In this document: one piece after another, positions 16,921 to 28,900 of the stretch
Layout of the letters: each line of letters begins with the position of its first letter
Position numbering within the stretch: position 1 is the first letter of the stretch
Assembly (NCBI RefSeq): GCF_039541575.1
Contig: NZ_BAABGM010000020.1
Coordinates: forward strand, 1 to 64,000
Length of the DNA: 64,000 nucleotides
Direction: 5' to 3'
Source of the DNA: Fodinibacter luteus
GTDB taxonomy: Bacteria > Actinomycetota > Actinomycetes > Actinomycetales > Dermatophilaceae
Made by a program: the position numbers and the translations under genes
Notes under the pieces: generated by a model
Databases searched by the model: none
Told to the model about the DNA's origin: nothing
What the model saw: only the letters and a program-made list of their open reading frames with translations

Positions 16921-19900
16921 TCAGGGCGCGGGGGCGAAGCGCACGACGAGCTCTGGGGTCTGGTCTGCTCCGGCCTCCCTGCTGGAGAAGGACTGCTCGG
17001 CGTTCGCGCCCTCGGACGCGTCCCGCACGAGGAAGCCGGACCCGCCACCGTTGGAGTACATGGAGCGCACGATCGCGCCGACGCCCCACTCCCGCCACCC
17101 GGTGCCGGACGTCGTCGTCACGGCCGCGCCCGTGGTCGCGGGCTGGTTGGCCCACGAGGCCGACCCCTCGCTCCACGCGGATGCCGTGGCGAACGCCTGG
17201 AGCGTCCGGCCTGACGCCGCCGACCCGGCGTTGAGCCGCAGCGTCGCCGAGTCGACGACACACCCGGCCGGCACGGTGGGCAGCGGGAACGCGACGAGGG
17301 TGCGCACGTTCTGGCCGTTCTTGGACCGCACCTTGAGCGCCGAGTCGGTGCCCTTGGTCTGCGACGGGCTCGACTGGTCGACCCAGGTGTCGGCCGACGC
17401 GTCGACCGTCACCGTCGTGCACGAGGGAGCGGGCGTGCCGCCACCGCCACCGCCGCCGGCGCCACCGCCGCCACCGCCGCCGGTGCCACCGCCGCCGCCG
17501 CCCGAGCCGGCCGTCGCCCAGGTGATGACGAGCTGGGGCCGGTTGCTGCCGTTCTCACGGCTGCGGAACTGCTGCTCGTGGTCGTTGTTCTCGGAGGCGT
17601 CGCGGACGAGGAAGCCGTGTCCGCCACCGGCGGCGAGCATCCCCGAGACCTGGCCCTTGACCGCCCACTCCCGCCAGCCGGTCCCGGACGAGGTCGTCGC
17701 CGGGGTGCCGGTCGTCGACGGCTGGTTGGCCCAGGTGACCCCAGCCTCGGTCCAGGCGCCACCGACCTGGAAGGCCTGCAGCGTGCGGCCGGTGCGGGCG
17801 GATGCCGCGTTGAGCCGCAGCGTCGCCGTGTTGACCTCGCAGCCGGCCGGGACGGTCGGCATCTGGAAGCGCACGAGGGCTCGCAGGTTGCTGCCGGACT
17901 TCGACATCACCTTGAGCACCGAGTCCGTGCCCTTGTTCGAGGACGGACTGCCCTGGTCGATCCAGCTGTCCCCGGTGGCCGTCAGGGTGACCGGACCGGC
18001 GGTGCAGCTCGGTGGGGGCGCCTCGACCGTCCACGACCACCGGTAGGGGGTCGGGTCGGTGTTGCCGGCGGCGTCGGTGGCACGCACGTCGTACGTGTGC
18101 GCGCCGACCGCGAGTCCGCTGACGCTCGTCGGCGACGTGCAGGCCGCGAAGGCCGTGCCGTCGAGCGAGCACTCGAAGGTCGAGCCGGTCTCGTTCGCGC
18201 CGAACGCGAACGACGCCGTCGTGCTCGTCGTCGGGCCGGTCGGCCCCTCGGTGCCCGTGGTCTCGGGCGCCGAGGAGTCGGGCAGCGACACCGTCCACGT
18301 CGTCGTGGCGGGGCTGGCGTCGCGGTTCCCGGCCAGGTCGACCGCCCGCACCGCGAAGGTGTGCGAGCCGGCATCCAGCCCGGTGAGCGTGAGCGGCGAG
18401 GTGCACTCGGCGAAGGCCGCGCCGTCGAGCGCGCACTCGAAGGTGCCCGGCTCGTCCGCGGTGAACGCCAGCGTCGCGGACGCCGTGGTCGTCGTGCCGG
18501 TCGGCGCCTCGGTGAGCGTCGTGGCCGGTGCCACCGCCGGGGTGACGGTCCACTCCCACTCGGTCCACTGCGCCTGGACGTTGCCCGCCGCATCCGTGGC
18601 CCGCACCGCGAACACGTGGTCGCCCACCGTGAGGTCGGTGTACGTCTTCGGCGAGGTGCAGCCGACCTCGGAACCGTCGAGCCAGCAGGTGAACGTCGAC
18701 CCGGGCTCGTCCGAGGTGAACTCGAACGTCGCCGTCGTCAGCTCGGTCGCCTCGTCCGGCCCGGCGGTGATGGTCGCCTCGGGCGGCCCGTCGACGGTCC
18801 AGGCGTGGCTGGCCGGCGTCGGGTCGGTGTTGCCCGCGGCGTCCACGGCGCGCACCTCGAGGAGATGGTCGCCCTCCGCCAGCGCGGACAGCTCGAGCGG
18901 GCTCGTGCACGGCTCGAAGGGGCCGCCGTCGAGCCGGCACGCGAACCCGGCACCGGGGTCGCCGGAGGAGAACGTGAGCGTGGCCGTCGTCGCCGTCGTG
19001 ACCGCCGAAGGACCGGAGTCGATCGTCGTCTCGGGCGGCTCGGTGTCGACCGGCGCCCCGGTCACGGTCCAGACGTGCTGGGCCGGCGAGGGGTCCGTGA
19101 ACCCGTCGGAGGTCCCGCGCACCGAGAAGGTGTGCTGGCCGTCGACGAGCCCGGTGACCTCGTGCGGCGAGGTGCACGGGGTCCACGACCCGGCATCCAG
19201 GGCACACTCGAACGTCGCACCGGCCACGCTCGCGGTGAACTCGAACGTCACCGCCGCACCCACCGACTCGGCCGGCGGGGTCACCGTCAGGCTCGTCTCG
19301 GGGGCCGCGAGGTACCGCCAGGTCGCCTCCGCGACGGCCCCGGTGTTGCCGGCGAGGTCCGTCGCGCGCACCGCGAGGGTGTGCGGGCCGGCATCCTCGA
19401 CGACCACCTCGTGGGGCGACGAGCACACCTCGAAGGCGGCGCCGTCGAGAGCGCACTCGAACGTCGCGAACGGGTCGTTCGCCGTGAACCGGGCGGTGAC
19501 CCCGGCGGCCGCCGTCGTCGCCGGCAGGGCCGTGATCGCCACGGCCGGCGCGATGTCGTCGGCGGCGTACGTGAACTCGAGCGTCGCCGGCGTCGGGTCG
19601 ACGTTGTCCTCGGCGTCGATCGCCCGCACGTGGAAGGTGTGGGTGCCGGGCGCCAAGGGCTCGGGTTGGGCAGGGTTGGGGTAGGTCCACGGGCTCGTGC
19701 ACGCGGCGAACGCGGCGTCGGCCGGGTCGTCGAGGCTGCACTCGAAGGTCAGCCCCTGGGGCGAGGTGACGTTGTCGGTGCCCGCGAACTCGAAGGTGGC
19801 CGCGCCCGTCGGGTCGGCGGGACCGCCGGTCACCTGGGTGTCGGGCGGCACGGTGTCGAGGCCGGAGACGATGGTCCAGTCGTACTGCGTGGCCTCGATC

Positions 19901-22900
19901 TGCTCGGCCCCCTCGGGGTCGATCGCGTAGACCTGGAACAGCCGGTCGCCCACGGCGAGACCTGTGTACGTCACGGGTGGCGTGCACTCCGTGAACGCCA
20001 GGCCGTCGATCGAGCACCGGAACGTGGCGTCGGCGACGTTGGCCTCGAAGGTGAAGGTCGCCGTCGTGTCGATCGTCTCGCCGCCGGTGGCGGGGTCGGT
20101 GCCCTCGGCGGGCACGAAGGCCGGGCCGCTCGTGACGGTCGCGAGGATCCCCGTGATGGTCCACGTGAAGGTGGCCGGAGTGAGGTCGGTGTTGCCCTCG
20201 GGGTCGGTGGCACGCACCCGGAAGGTGTGCGAGCCCACCTCGGTCTCCTCGAAGGAGTACTCCGCGGCGAACGCGCACGTCGTGAACACGGCGCCGTCGA
20301 GCGAGCACTCGTAGGTCACGTCCGGCTCGTTCGACGAGAACGTGAAGTACACGTCGAGCAGCGGGGACGCCGCCGGGGGCGCGAGGTCGATGAACGTGTC
20401 GGGTGCCGCGCCGGTCGGCAGGGCGACGTACGTCCAGGTGAAGGTCGCCGGCGTCGGGTCGACGATGCCGGTCTCGTCGATGGCGCGCACCTCGAAGGTG
20501 TGCTCACCGGGCTCGAGGTCGGTCAGCTGCCACGGGTTGTCGCAGTCGACGAAGTCGAGCTCGTCGGTGCTGTCGAGGCGGCACTGGAACCCCAGGGCCG
20601 ACGTCGGCGTGGTGTTGTCGCTGCCGGTGAAGGTGAACTGGGCGTTGGCGCTGTTCGACGGGTCGCTCGGACGGTCCACGATCGTGGTGTCCGGAGCACC
20701 CGGGGCCGCGGTGACGGTGCACACGACGACGAGGCACTGGGCCGGCTCGGCGTTGCCCGAGGCCTCGTTCCCGCCACCGTCGACGGTTCCGTCGACGGCG
20801 AAGATGCCCCAGCCGTCGTTGAGCGTCACGACGTTGTCGGTCACCGTGTGCCCGGCGTCGGCGACGGCGATGCCGTCCCCGCTGTTGCCGGTGGCGACGT
20901 TGCCCTGCACGAGGTTGCCCTCGCCCGCCGGGGCCGCACCCGCGACCTCGATGCCCGAGCCGGAGCTGCCGCTCACGGTGTTCAGGCGCACGACGTTGTC
21001 GAACGACTCGCCCTCGAGCGAGATACCCGTGCCGGAGCTGCCGGCCACGGTGTTGCGCTCGATGGTGTTGCCGCTCGAGAGGGTGAGGCAGATGCCGCCC
21101 GCGTTGAAGCGCACGTCGTTGCTCGCCACGAGGGTGTTCGTCGCACCCTCGAGGCCGATGCCGCACCCGCCGGAGGTCGTCACGACGTTGGCGACGACGT
21201 CGTTGCCGTCGGACTCGGTGACGACGATGCCGTCGGAGCCGCTGTCGGCGACGTCGTTGCCGCGCACCGTGTTGTCGTCGGAGGCGAGGTCGAGCGAGAC
21301 ACCCGAGCCGCTGTTCGAGGACAGGGTGTTGTCGGTGATCGTGTTCCCGCTCGCCCCGACGAGGGCGATGCCGGACTGGCTGGCGCCGGTGACGGCCGTG
21401 CGGGTCACCGTGCTCGCGGTCGTGCCGTCGAGCAGGACGCCGTCACCGGGGACGAGGGTGAGCGTGGCGTCGTGCACCGTGGCGCCCGTCGTGCCGCCGG
21501 AGAGCTCGATCCCGACGGGGCTGGAGCCGACGTCGACGTGACGCACGACGGATCCCGTGGGACCGCCACGGATCGCGACACCCGACACCTGGTTCTCGGT
21601 GAGCGTCATCGCGTCGACGATGCCGTGCCCGCCGGCGAACAGGATGCCGTCGTCGAACTCGGTGATCGTGCCGCCGGTGACCGCGACCGAGTCGAAGCCG
21701 GTGTTGCGCACGCCCGCGCCGAGCCCGATGCCGTCGATCGTGTGGCCGTCGAGGTCGACGGTGATGGCGTCCGCGCCGATGACCAGCCCGTCTCCGGGGC
21801 AGTCGGCGAGGTCGTTGGTCACGCGCACGCTCGACGTGATCGTCTGGCCGCAGGAGACGCTGGTGGCCACCGGGGCCGCCGTGACGGTCCAGGTCCACGT
21901 GGCGGGCGTCGGGTCGGTGAGGCCGTCGGCGTCGGTCGCCGCCACCTCGAACACGTGGCCGCCCACCGCGAGACCGTCGAAGGTCACCGGGCTCGTGCAC
22001 GCGGCATCCGACCCGTCGAGCGAGCAGGTGTACTCCACGCCCTCCTCGTCGCTCTCGAACGTGAAGGTGGCCTGGGTGCCGACCGTCGTCGGGTCGGGCC
22101 CGGTGAGGATCGTCGTCTCCGGGGCCTGGTCCGGCGCCGGCGCCTGGATCGTCCAGGCGTGCTGCGCCGGGGTCGGGTCGACGTTGCCCGACCAGTCGGT
22201 CGCGCGCACCTCGAAGACGTGCTCGCCCACGGTGAGCCCCGTGAAGGACGCCGGCGACGTGCAGGGTGCGAACCCTGCGGCGTCGGTGGAGTCGAGCCGG
22301 CACTCGAAGGTCACCGGGGTGGCGTTGTCGCTGCCCGTGAAGGTGATCGTCGCGGTCGTGCGGGTCGTCGGGTCACCGGGTCCGTCGATGACGGAGGTGT
22401 CCGGGGCCACGGTGTCGGAGGGGGCCCCGGCGCCGCCGTCGCAGGAGATGTTGAAGCACTGGATGACCAGGCCGGTCTCCGGGTCGATGCCGCCGCCCTC
22501 GTTGCCGGAGGCGCGGTTGCCGCCGCCGTCGACGTTCGTGCCCGCCACGGTGGCGAGGGCCGAGTAGATACCGTAGCCGCCGTTGTGGTTGGCCGAGTTG
22601 CGGGCGATCATGTGCCCCACGGCCGAGACGGTGATGCCGTCGGTCGCGTTGTCGTCGGCCGTGTTGCCGTCGATGAGGTTGCCCTCGCCGGCCGGTGCGG
22701 CCGCGCCGACCGAGATGCCGGCACCCTCGTTGGCGTTGGCCTCGTTCCCGAGGAAGACGTTGCGCAGCGAGCCGTCGCCGACCTCGATGCCGGTGCCGGC
22801 GGTCTCGCTGGCCAGGTTGGCCTCGATCCGGTTGCCCGACGAGCCGCCGAGCTCGATGCCGCCGGCGTTGAAGCGCAGGTCGTTGTCACGCACGAGCGCG

Positions 22901-25900
22901 CCGTCGGCCGACTCGAGCACGACACCGGCATCCGACATGTTGTGGACGGTGTTGCCGACGATGCGGGCGCCGTCGGACAGCTCGACGGCCACGCCGCCCT
23001 CGCTGTCGGTGAGCGTGTTCTCCTCGAGCACCGTCTGGTGCGAGCCCTCGGCCACGATGACCGCGGTGTCGGCGGCCTGGCTGACGGTGTTGCGCAGCAG
23101 GCGGTTGCCGACCGAGCCGACGAGCTCGACACCGGCGTCGCTGGACCCGCTGAGCGTGTTGTCCTCGATGGAGTTGTCGCCCGAGGCGAGGACGTGGATG
23201 CCCTGGCCGGTGTTGCCCGTCACCGTGTTGTGGTGGACGTGGGCCCGCTGGGTGCCGGCCTCGACGAGGATGCCGACCCCGTTGGCGGTGGTCAGGGTGT
23301 GGCGCACCGTGCTGCCGCCGGCGGCGTCGTCGGCGTTGGTGAGCGAGACGCCGGCGAGCTCGTTCATCCGCAGCTCCATGGCGTGCACGATGGCTCCGGA
23401 CGTGCCCGACCCGAGCGCGACGCCGTGGTCGAACTCCTGCACGGACCCGCCGGTGACCGTCACGCGGTCGTGGCCGTCGACGCGGATGCCGGTGGCCAGG
23501 CCGGTGCCGTCGACGACGTGGCCGTCGAGGTCGATGGTGATGTCGCCAGCGCCGACGACGAGACCGTCGCCACCGCAGTCGGTGAGGTCGGCGGTCAGCA
23601 CGATGCTCTCGGTGACGACCTGGCCACAGGTGGGTGCGGTCGGGACGGGGGCAGCGCCGACGGTCCACGACCACGTGGCGGGCGTGTCGTCCTCGTTGCC
23701 GGCCGCGTCGACCGCACGGACGTCGAAGGTGTGCTCGCCGGGCGCGACCGTGAGGGTCGTGGGCGAGGTGCAGGCGGCGTACTCCGCGCCGTCCAGGCGG
23801 CACTCGAACGTCACGTCGTCCTCGGGGCTGGAGAAGGCGAAGGTCGCCGAGGTGCCGACCGTGAGGGGGTCGGGGTGCTCGTCGAGGGTGGTCTCCGGCG
23901 CCGTGGTGTCGGCCGGCGGCTCCTCGACGGTCCAGGTCCGCGTCGCGGGCGAGGCGTCACGGTTGCCCGCCGCGTCGACGGCGCGCACGGCGAAGTCGTG
24001 CTCCCCGAGGGCGAGGTCGGTGAGGGTTCGTGGCGAGGTGCACGCCGTGAAGTCGCCGCCGTCGACCGAGCACTCGAAGGTCAGGTAGGGGCCTGGTGTC
24101 GCGTTGTCGTACCCGGCGAAGGCGAACGAGGCGTCCGAGGACGTGGAGGGGTCCGTGGGCCCGCTCGTGATCGTCGTGCTGGGAGCGATGGCGTCGGGTC
24201 CGGGCGGCGCGGACACCACGGTCCACGTGTGGACGTCCGGGGTCAGGTCGACGTTGTCCGAGGGGTCGATGGCCCGGACCTCGAAGGTGTGCTCGCCGCT
24301 CAGGAGGTACTGGTACGTGAACGGGCTGCCGCACGGGAGCCAGTTGTCGACGTCCACGGGCTGCGGGGGCTCCGGCGGGTCGCCGGGCTCCGGCGGCTCC
24401 GGGGGCTCCGGCTCGGGGTCCGGCGGGGCGTCGAGCCGGCACTCGAAGCGCATCGCCGTGACGGGGGCCTGGTCGTCGGTCGCCGTGAAGGCGAACGTGT
24501 GCGCAGCGAGGGCGGAGGAGCCGTTGGCCGGGGCCGAGGTGATGGCGGCATCCGGGGCGGTCGTGTCCGGGGCCACGGGCGCGGGGGCACTCCCCGGGTC
24601 ACAGACGACCCCGGTGCACTGCTCGGGCTCGGCGTTGCCGCTCGCGAGGTTCCCGCCGCCGTCGATCGTGCCCGCGGCCGCGCTGATGCCCCATGCGCCG
24701 TTGTTGTAGGCCTCGTTCGCGGTCACGGTGTGGCCGGCGCCGTTGACGGCGATGCCGTCGCCGAGGTTGCCGGTCGCCTCGTTGGACTCGATCGTGTTGC
24801 CGTCGACCGGGTCGCCGTTGGCGTCGAGGACCTCGCCCTCGACACTGATGCCGGTGCCACCGGTGTGGTTCGTGAGGTTGTCGGCGACGAGGTTGCGGGC
24901 AGAGCTCTCCAGCGAGATGCCGTCGGCCTGGGTCTGGCGGGCGTCGTTGGCCCGGATGACGGCGTCGTTCGAACCGGCGAGCTGGATGCCGCCCGGGTTG
25001 TACCGGACGTCGTTGTCCTCGACGAGGGCGTCGTCGGACCCGCCGAGCCCGATGGCCGCCCCACCGGAGAGGTGGAGGGTGTTGCCGCGCACGGTGACGC
25101 CGTCGGAGTCGTCGACGGACACGCCGGAGTCGGACGTGCGGGTGGTCGTGTTGTCCTCGATGACGGTGCGGTGCGATCCGGCGGTGACGAGGATCGCGGC
25201 ATCCCCGATGTCGGAGAGGAAGTTGCCCGACACGACGGTGTCGGTCGACGACTCGAGCGAGATGCCGCCGTCGCTGTCGAGCAGCGGGTCGCCGGTGTCA
25301 CCGCTCACGGTGTTGTCGGCGATGGTGTGGTGGCTGGCGTCGAAGCCGTAGACGGCGCGGCCGAGGTTGCCGGAGAACGTGTTCTCGGCGATGGTCGAAC
25401 CCTCGGACCCGCCGAGCAGCGTCACGCCGTCGCCGTTGAGGGTCATCGTGTTGCCGCGGACCGTGTTCCCGACCCGCCCGTTGTCGGCGTCGAAGAGCTC
25501 GACGCCGGCGGAGGTGTTCGAGCGCAAGGTCATGTCGGTGACGAGGTTGTGGGTGACACCCGCCATGAGCCGCACGCCGTACCCGAAGCCGGTCACCGTG
25601 CCGCCGCGGACGACGACGTTGGTGTGCCCGCTGTTGCGGATGCCGGCGAAGAAGCCCTGCTCGGCTCCGGGGTCGAGGACGAGCCCGCTGGAGATGGTGT
25701 GGCCGTCGAGGTCGACGACGAGGTTCGGGGCACCGACGACGAGGCCCTCACCCATGCACCCGACGAGGTCGTTGGCGACCCGGATGCTCTCGGTCACCAC
25801 CTGGCCGCAGGTCACGGTGGTCGTGCCGACCGGCTCCGGGGGTGCCGGCGGCGTCGGGGTGCCGGCCGGCTCGAAGCGCAGCACGAGCTGGGGCGGGGTG

Positions 25901-28900
25901 GGCGGTTCGCGGACCGCCTCGCTGCTCACGAAGGTCTGCTCCGCGCCGGCGGCGTCCTCCTCGGCGGCGTCGCGGACGATCCACCCGTGGTTCGGTGTGC
26001 CGGAGGCGAAGGCCTCGACGTTCGCCGTGACGTCCAGCTCGCGGTAGCCGCTGCCCGACGTCGTCGTCGAGGGCAGCCCGGCACCGGCGGGCTGGGTGTT
26101 CCACGTCACGGTGTTCTCGACCCACGCGGTGGCCGCCGGGACGGCGAGCAGCACGCGGCCGTCGTCGCCCTCGCCGAAGAGCCGCAGCGTGGCGCTCTCC
26201 AGCTCACACGGTGGCAGGCCGCCGGGCAGGTCGAAGCGCACGAGCGAGCGGGCGTCGGCGCCGGGCGCGGCCGAGCGCACGGTCAAGGCCTCGAGGTTGC
26301 CGAGGTTGTCGAGCGGCGTTGCCTCGTCGACCGTCGCGTCGGCGGTGGCGGTCAGGGTCATGTTGGCGGCGTCGCAGTCGACGGGCGACCCGACGGTCCA
26401 GGTGTGGCTGGCCGGGCTGGGGTCGATGTTGTCGGCGGCGTCGGCGGCGCGCACCTCGAAGGTGTGCTCGCCGGGCGCGAGGTTGCTGTAGACCGCGGGG
26501 TTGGTGCACTCGAGCCAGGCGGCGGGGTCGAGCGTGTCGAGGCGGCACTCGAACTCCATGAACTCCACCGGCGTGGCGTTGTCGGTCGCCGAGAACGTGA
26601 ACGTCGCCGCGGAGCTCGTGCTCGGGTCGGACGGCTTCTCGAGGATGGTCGTGTTCGGCGCGATGACGTCGGCGAAGCCGCCGAACTGGTGCACGAACGG
26701 GGTGGGGTCGACGTTGCCGGCCCGGTCGATGGCGCGGGCCTCGAACGTCCAGTAGCCGTCCTCGATGAGCGGCACCTGCCAGGGCTGCCCGCAGCCGACG
26801 AACTGCAGCTCGGGGGGCAGTGGCTGGGTCGGGTCCGGGGGGTCCGGCGGCTCGGTGGGGTCGCTCTCGAGGAGGCGGCACTCGTAGCGCAGGTCCTCCG
26901 TCGCCGTCACGTCGTCGGTGCCGGTGAACCGGAAGAGGGAGGTCGTCAGGGTGTCCTGGATCGGGCCGGCGACGAACTCCGTGTCGGGCGCGGTGTCGTC
27001 GGGTGCCGGGAACGGCCCTTCCGACTCGAAGGCGCCGGAGTCGCAGCGCTCGTTCTGCGGGCGGGCGACCCCGCGCTGGTCGGTGCTCGGACAGGGCGTG
27101 ACACCGCCGTCGAGGGCGAGGCTCTCAGGGGTGAGGCCCATGGTCATGGTCGATCCACCGCGGTCGGCCACGGCGTCGAGGCCGGCGGTGGGGGCGTTGC
27201 TCCGGTCGAGGGGGCCGCGGAACCAGCACGAGTCGCCGTCCTCGAGGTTGCCCCCCTCGGACCCGACGGCGAAGGAGCAGTTCGGTCCGAGCTCGTTGTC
27301 GGACACGATGGTGTTGCGCAGGATGACGCCCGCGCTCGGCTGGATCGGCACGTTGGGCGAGCCGATCTCCCCACCGACGCCGCTGGCGATCGGGCTGCTG
27401 TTGTGGGCGATCGTCGTCGAGGTGACGACCACCGGCGCGTCAGCATCGACGTAGATCCCGCCGCCGCGCACCTGGGCGATGTTGCCGCTGATGGTGACGT
27501 TCTCGTAGAGCGCCTTGGCGTCGCCGAGGCTGTACACACCACCGCCGAGGCCGGTGTCGTCGCTCGTGCGCTGGAGGGCGCGGTTGTCCCAGATGAGCGT
27601 CTTCTCGATGCGGAGGGCCCCGTCGGCGGCGTTGGCGATGCCGCCACCGTTCTCGGCGGTGTTGCCGCTGATCGTCGTGTCGATGATCGTGAAGTTCCCG
27701 CTGCCGTTGCTCTCGATGCCGCCGCCGTCGGCGTCGGCCTCGTTCCCGGTGATGCTGAGGTTGCGCAGGGTCACGCGGGCGGCGGCGTTCTCGATGCCGG
27801 CGCCGGCGTGGGCGTGGTTGCCGCTCACCTGGGTGTCGCTCATGGTGACCGAGCCGTTGTTGTCGAGGTAGGCCCCACCGCCCTCGGCGGACGCCTCGTT
27901 GCCGGTGAACACGGCATCCGTCACGCTGAGCGAGCCCATGCCGCCGGCCGCGAGGCCACCACCCGAGCCGTCGGGCACCTCGCCGTCGACCTCTGCGCCG
28001 GCGCGGTTGCCCTCGAAGCGCGTGCCGGTCACCGAGACCGAAGCCTCGGTCGAGGTGAACAGCCCGCCGCCGTCGCCGTGGGTCGTGTTGTCGACGAAGG
28101 AGCCGTCGGTGACCGACAGGGTCGCCTTCGACGTCACCGAGGCGCCGCCACCGTGGGCGTCCGCGTGGTTGTCGGTGACCGTGGCGGCGCGCAGCTCGAG
28201 GTCGCCCTCGTGCTCGACGGAGATCCCGCCCCCGGATGCCGCCTCGTTGCCGCTGACGGTCGTGCGGGTCAGCGTCGCGCGGGCCGCGACCCCGTTCGGG
28301 TTGAGCTCGCCCGCGACGTACAGACCACCGCCGCCGCGACCGGTGTTGCCCGAGACCCTGGAGTCGACGAGGTGGAGGGCGCCCTGGACGTGGTGGATCC
28401 CGCCGCCCTCGCCCTGGCTGGCGCTGTCGGCGACGACGACGTCGGTGAACGTCACGGTGCCCGCGGACGCGTTGAGCACCGCGCCACCCTCTTCGGCGCT
28501 CCAGCCGTCGCGCAGGGACAGCCCGGTCAGGCTCACCGAGCCGGCCGTGTCCGTCAGCTCGAGGAGCCGGTCCATCCCGAGCTGCTCGGGTGGCGCGCCC
28601 TCGGGGACCGGCCCGCCGACGACCGAGGTCGTCCCGGACCCGGCGCCCACCACGACGAGGGGGGCGGTGACGTCGAGGTCGCCGGAGTCGGCCTCGTTGC
28701 CCCCCTCGGGGGGGCGCGTCAGGCGGTAGGTCCCGGCGGGCACCGTCACCGTGTCGACCACCGGGCTGGCGTTGGCCTCCTGCACCGCGGCCCGCAGCGT
28801 GCACGAGCCCGCGTCGGTGGCGCACAGCCCGTCGCCCGGTGACGCGTCGACGAGGTCCGCCGTCGAGGTGACGACGAAGGTCGTCGAGGCGTAGGACGCC

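Noticed and set aside
17578..28842. 3754-codon open frame antisense to the giant gene
   Set aside because: It is a shadow of a repetitive GC-rich gene: low-complexity Arg/Gly/Val repeats mirror the Ig-like units, with no domain, signal or ribosome site.
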